From Betaproteobacteria bacterium (GTDB lineage: Bacteria > Pseudomonadota > Gammaproteobacteria > Burkholderiales > Usitatibacteraceae): DNA of 5,297 nt. A model generated the notes under the pieces. That model worked only from the letters and a program-made list of their open reading frames with translations. It did no database searches and was not told the DNA's origin. The stretch is from NCBI GenBank assembly GCA_012274175.1, contig JAAOZZ010000287.1, forward strand, positions 1-5,297. The letters are read 5' to 3'. A program made the translations under genes and the position numbers. This document shows, piece after piece, positions 4,586-5,297 of this stretch; position 1 is the stretch's first letter; the number at the start of each line of letters is the position of its first letter.

Positions 4586-5297
4586 ATGAAGCTGCTCGTC
4601 ATCCATCGAACCCCGTCCCTCGGCGCGGTGCGTTCCGCCCCGACGAAGAAGACCGTGGTGGCCGACTGGGTGCGCATCGGCCGCAACGCGAGCTGCGAGA
4701 TTCACCTGCCCGATCCGCGCATCCAGCTGGAGCAGGGCATGATCGTGCAGCGCGGCGGCCTGGTGTACATCGAAGGGGAGGCCGGCAGCCAGAACATCAC
4801 GCGCAAGAGCGTGCGCTCGGTGCGCCTGAATCCCGGCGAGCCGATCGAGGTCGGCCCGTACCGCCTGGTGTCCGTCGCGGCTCCCTCCGGGTACGACGGA
4901 GCGATCGAGGTGGAGCTGGTGCGGCCCGCGGAGATCGCCCCGGACTTCCAGTCCCGCACCGCCAGGACCACGCTCGCCGCCGTCGGATGGTCCAAGCGCG
5001 GGGCGGCATGGACCCTCGCGCTGGCACTGCTGATCCTGGGATTGCTCGTGCCCGCCGGGCGCGTGCTGGACCTGCCGTGGCGATCGGTCTCGCAGCACGC
5101 GGCACTCGGCGACCGGGTCTGGAACCCCGGCCCGCTGCTGCTCGCGCACCAGCCGATCGCGCAGCGCTGCGCGAGCTGCCACGAGGTCGCATTCGAGCAC
5201 GTGAAGGATCGCGCTTGCCTCGAGTGCCATCGCAACACCGGGCAACACGTCGAGCCCGCGCTGCAGCAGGCGGGACTTTTCGGGGGCGCGCGGTGCA
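4586..5297 (+). CDS. FHA-like domain / membrane helix / multiheme cytochrome c fusion (3' end missing)
   Basis: 237 codons are visible; the frame is open at the window end. Residues about 3-97 form an FHA-like beta domain: V-R-I-G-R-N-A-S-C-E-I-H-L-P-D at 29-43, then hydrophobic strands and G-S-Q-N at 67-70. A single hydrophobic helix spans about 139-158 (A-W-T-L-A-L-A-L-L-I-L-G-L-L-V). The following part has CXXCH heme sites at 195-199 (C-A-S-C-H) and 211-215 (C-L-E-C-H), with only 11 residues between them as in cytochrome c3-like or NrfB-like folds. C237 at the edge may open a third site. H189, H205 and H221 could be distal ligands. N-in topology puts the FHA part in the cytosol and the hemes in the periplasm, where Ccm would attach them. 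The ATG lies 7 bases after the cytochrome b stop, with no clear ribosome binding site, so the two are probably coupled. Function is unknown; a redox subunit or a redox-responsive signalling protein both fit. Confidence 0.78.
   Translation, partial: MKLLVIHRTPSLGAVRSAPTKKTVVADWVRIGRNASCEIHLPDPRIQLEQGMIVQRGGLVYIEGEAGSQNITRKSVRSVRLNPGEPIEVGPYRLVSVAAPSGYDGAIEVELVRPAEIAPDFQSRTARTTLAAVGWSKRGAAWTLALALLILGLLVPAGRVLDLPWRSVSQHAALGDRVWNPGPLLLAHQPIAQRCASCHEVAFEHVKDRACLECHRNTGQHVEPALQQAGLFGGARC

Noticed and set aside
3709..4686. Minus-strand open frame across the cytochrome b gene and into the promoter region
   Set aside because: Translation is charge-rich low complexity and would run through the intergenic control region; the plus-strand protein has coherent helices and paired histidines.
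4565..5248. Minus-strand open frame antisense to the FHA/cytochrome c gene
   Set aside because: No recognisable domain; the opposite strand has FHA, membrane and CXXCH motifs in order.
1..5297. Search for tRNA, rRNA, CRISPR repeats, insertion sequences, attachment sites or integrase remnants
   Set aside because: No direct-repeat arrays, transposase-like frames, terminal inverted repeats or tRNA-like cloverleaf sequence was seen. The only gap without a gene is the 199-base divergent region.

Overview
This is a GC-rich bacterial window. It most likely comes from a betaproteobacterium (Burkholderiales, Nitrosomonadales or Rhodocyclales type). I infer this from the protein character of the cytochrome c maturation (ccm) genes and from a 'ggTATAATtt' promoter core in an otherwise GC-rich gap; no ribosomal RNA marker is present, so the assignment is tentative.

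Layout. Positions 3545 down to 1 (minus strand) hold the head of a System I cytochrome c maturation operon in the order ccmI-ccmA-ccmB-ccmC-ccmD-ccmE, with ccmE cut by the window edge. The genes are packed without gaps. Three junctions (I/A, A/B, C/D) are 4-base GTGA overlaps, B and C are separated by 2 bases, and D and E overlap by 17 bases. CcmA and CcmB form the ABC transporter-like release module, CcmC and CcmD load heme onto the CcmE chaperone, and CcmI holds apocytochrome c for ligation. CcmF, CcmG and CcmH are not in the window and would be expected further along the minus strand past position 1.

Positions 3546-3744 are a 199-base divergent intergenic region. It carries a good minus-strand -10 box for ccmI, a degenerate FNR/CRP-type dyad centred about 43 bases upstream of the predicted ccmI start point, a second perfect inverted repeat (AACGCG/CGCGTT), and weak plus-strand -10 candidates.

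Positions 3745-5297 (plus strand) hold two tightly linked genes that belong to no system I can name. The first encodes a 277-residue membrane protein with two helices that each carry two histidines 14 residues apart. This is the ligand spacing of a di-heme cytochrome b, and a cytosolic insert of about 115 residues lies before the last helix. The second, 7 bases downstream and truncated at the window end, encodes an N-terminal FHA-like domain, one transmembrane helix, and then a periplasmic multiheme cytochrome c region (two CXXCH sites seen, with a lone Cys at the edge that may begin a third).

How they fit together. The pair looks like a membrane redox module: b hemes in the membrane, c hemes in the periplasm, and an FHA-like domain in the cytosol. 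It sits divergent from the genes that would mature its c hemes. The FHA fold appears to lack the usual Ser and His of the phosphothreonine pocket. This b/FHA-c module is the most interesting part of the window.
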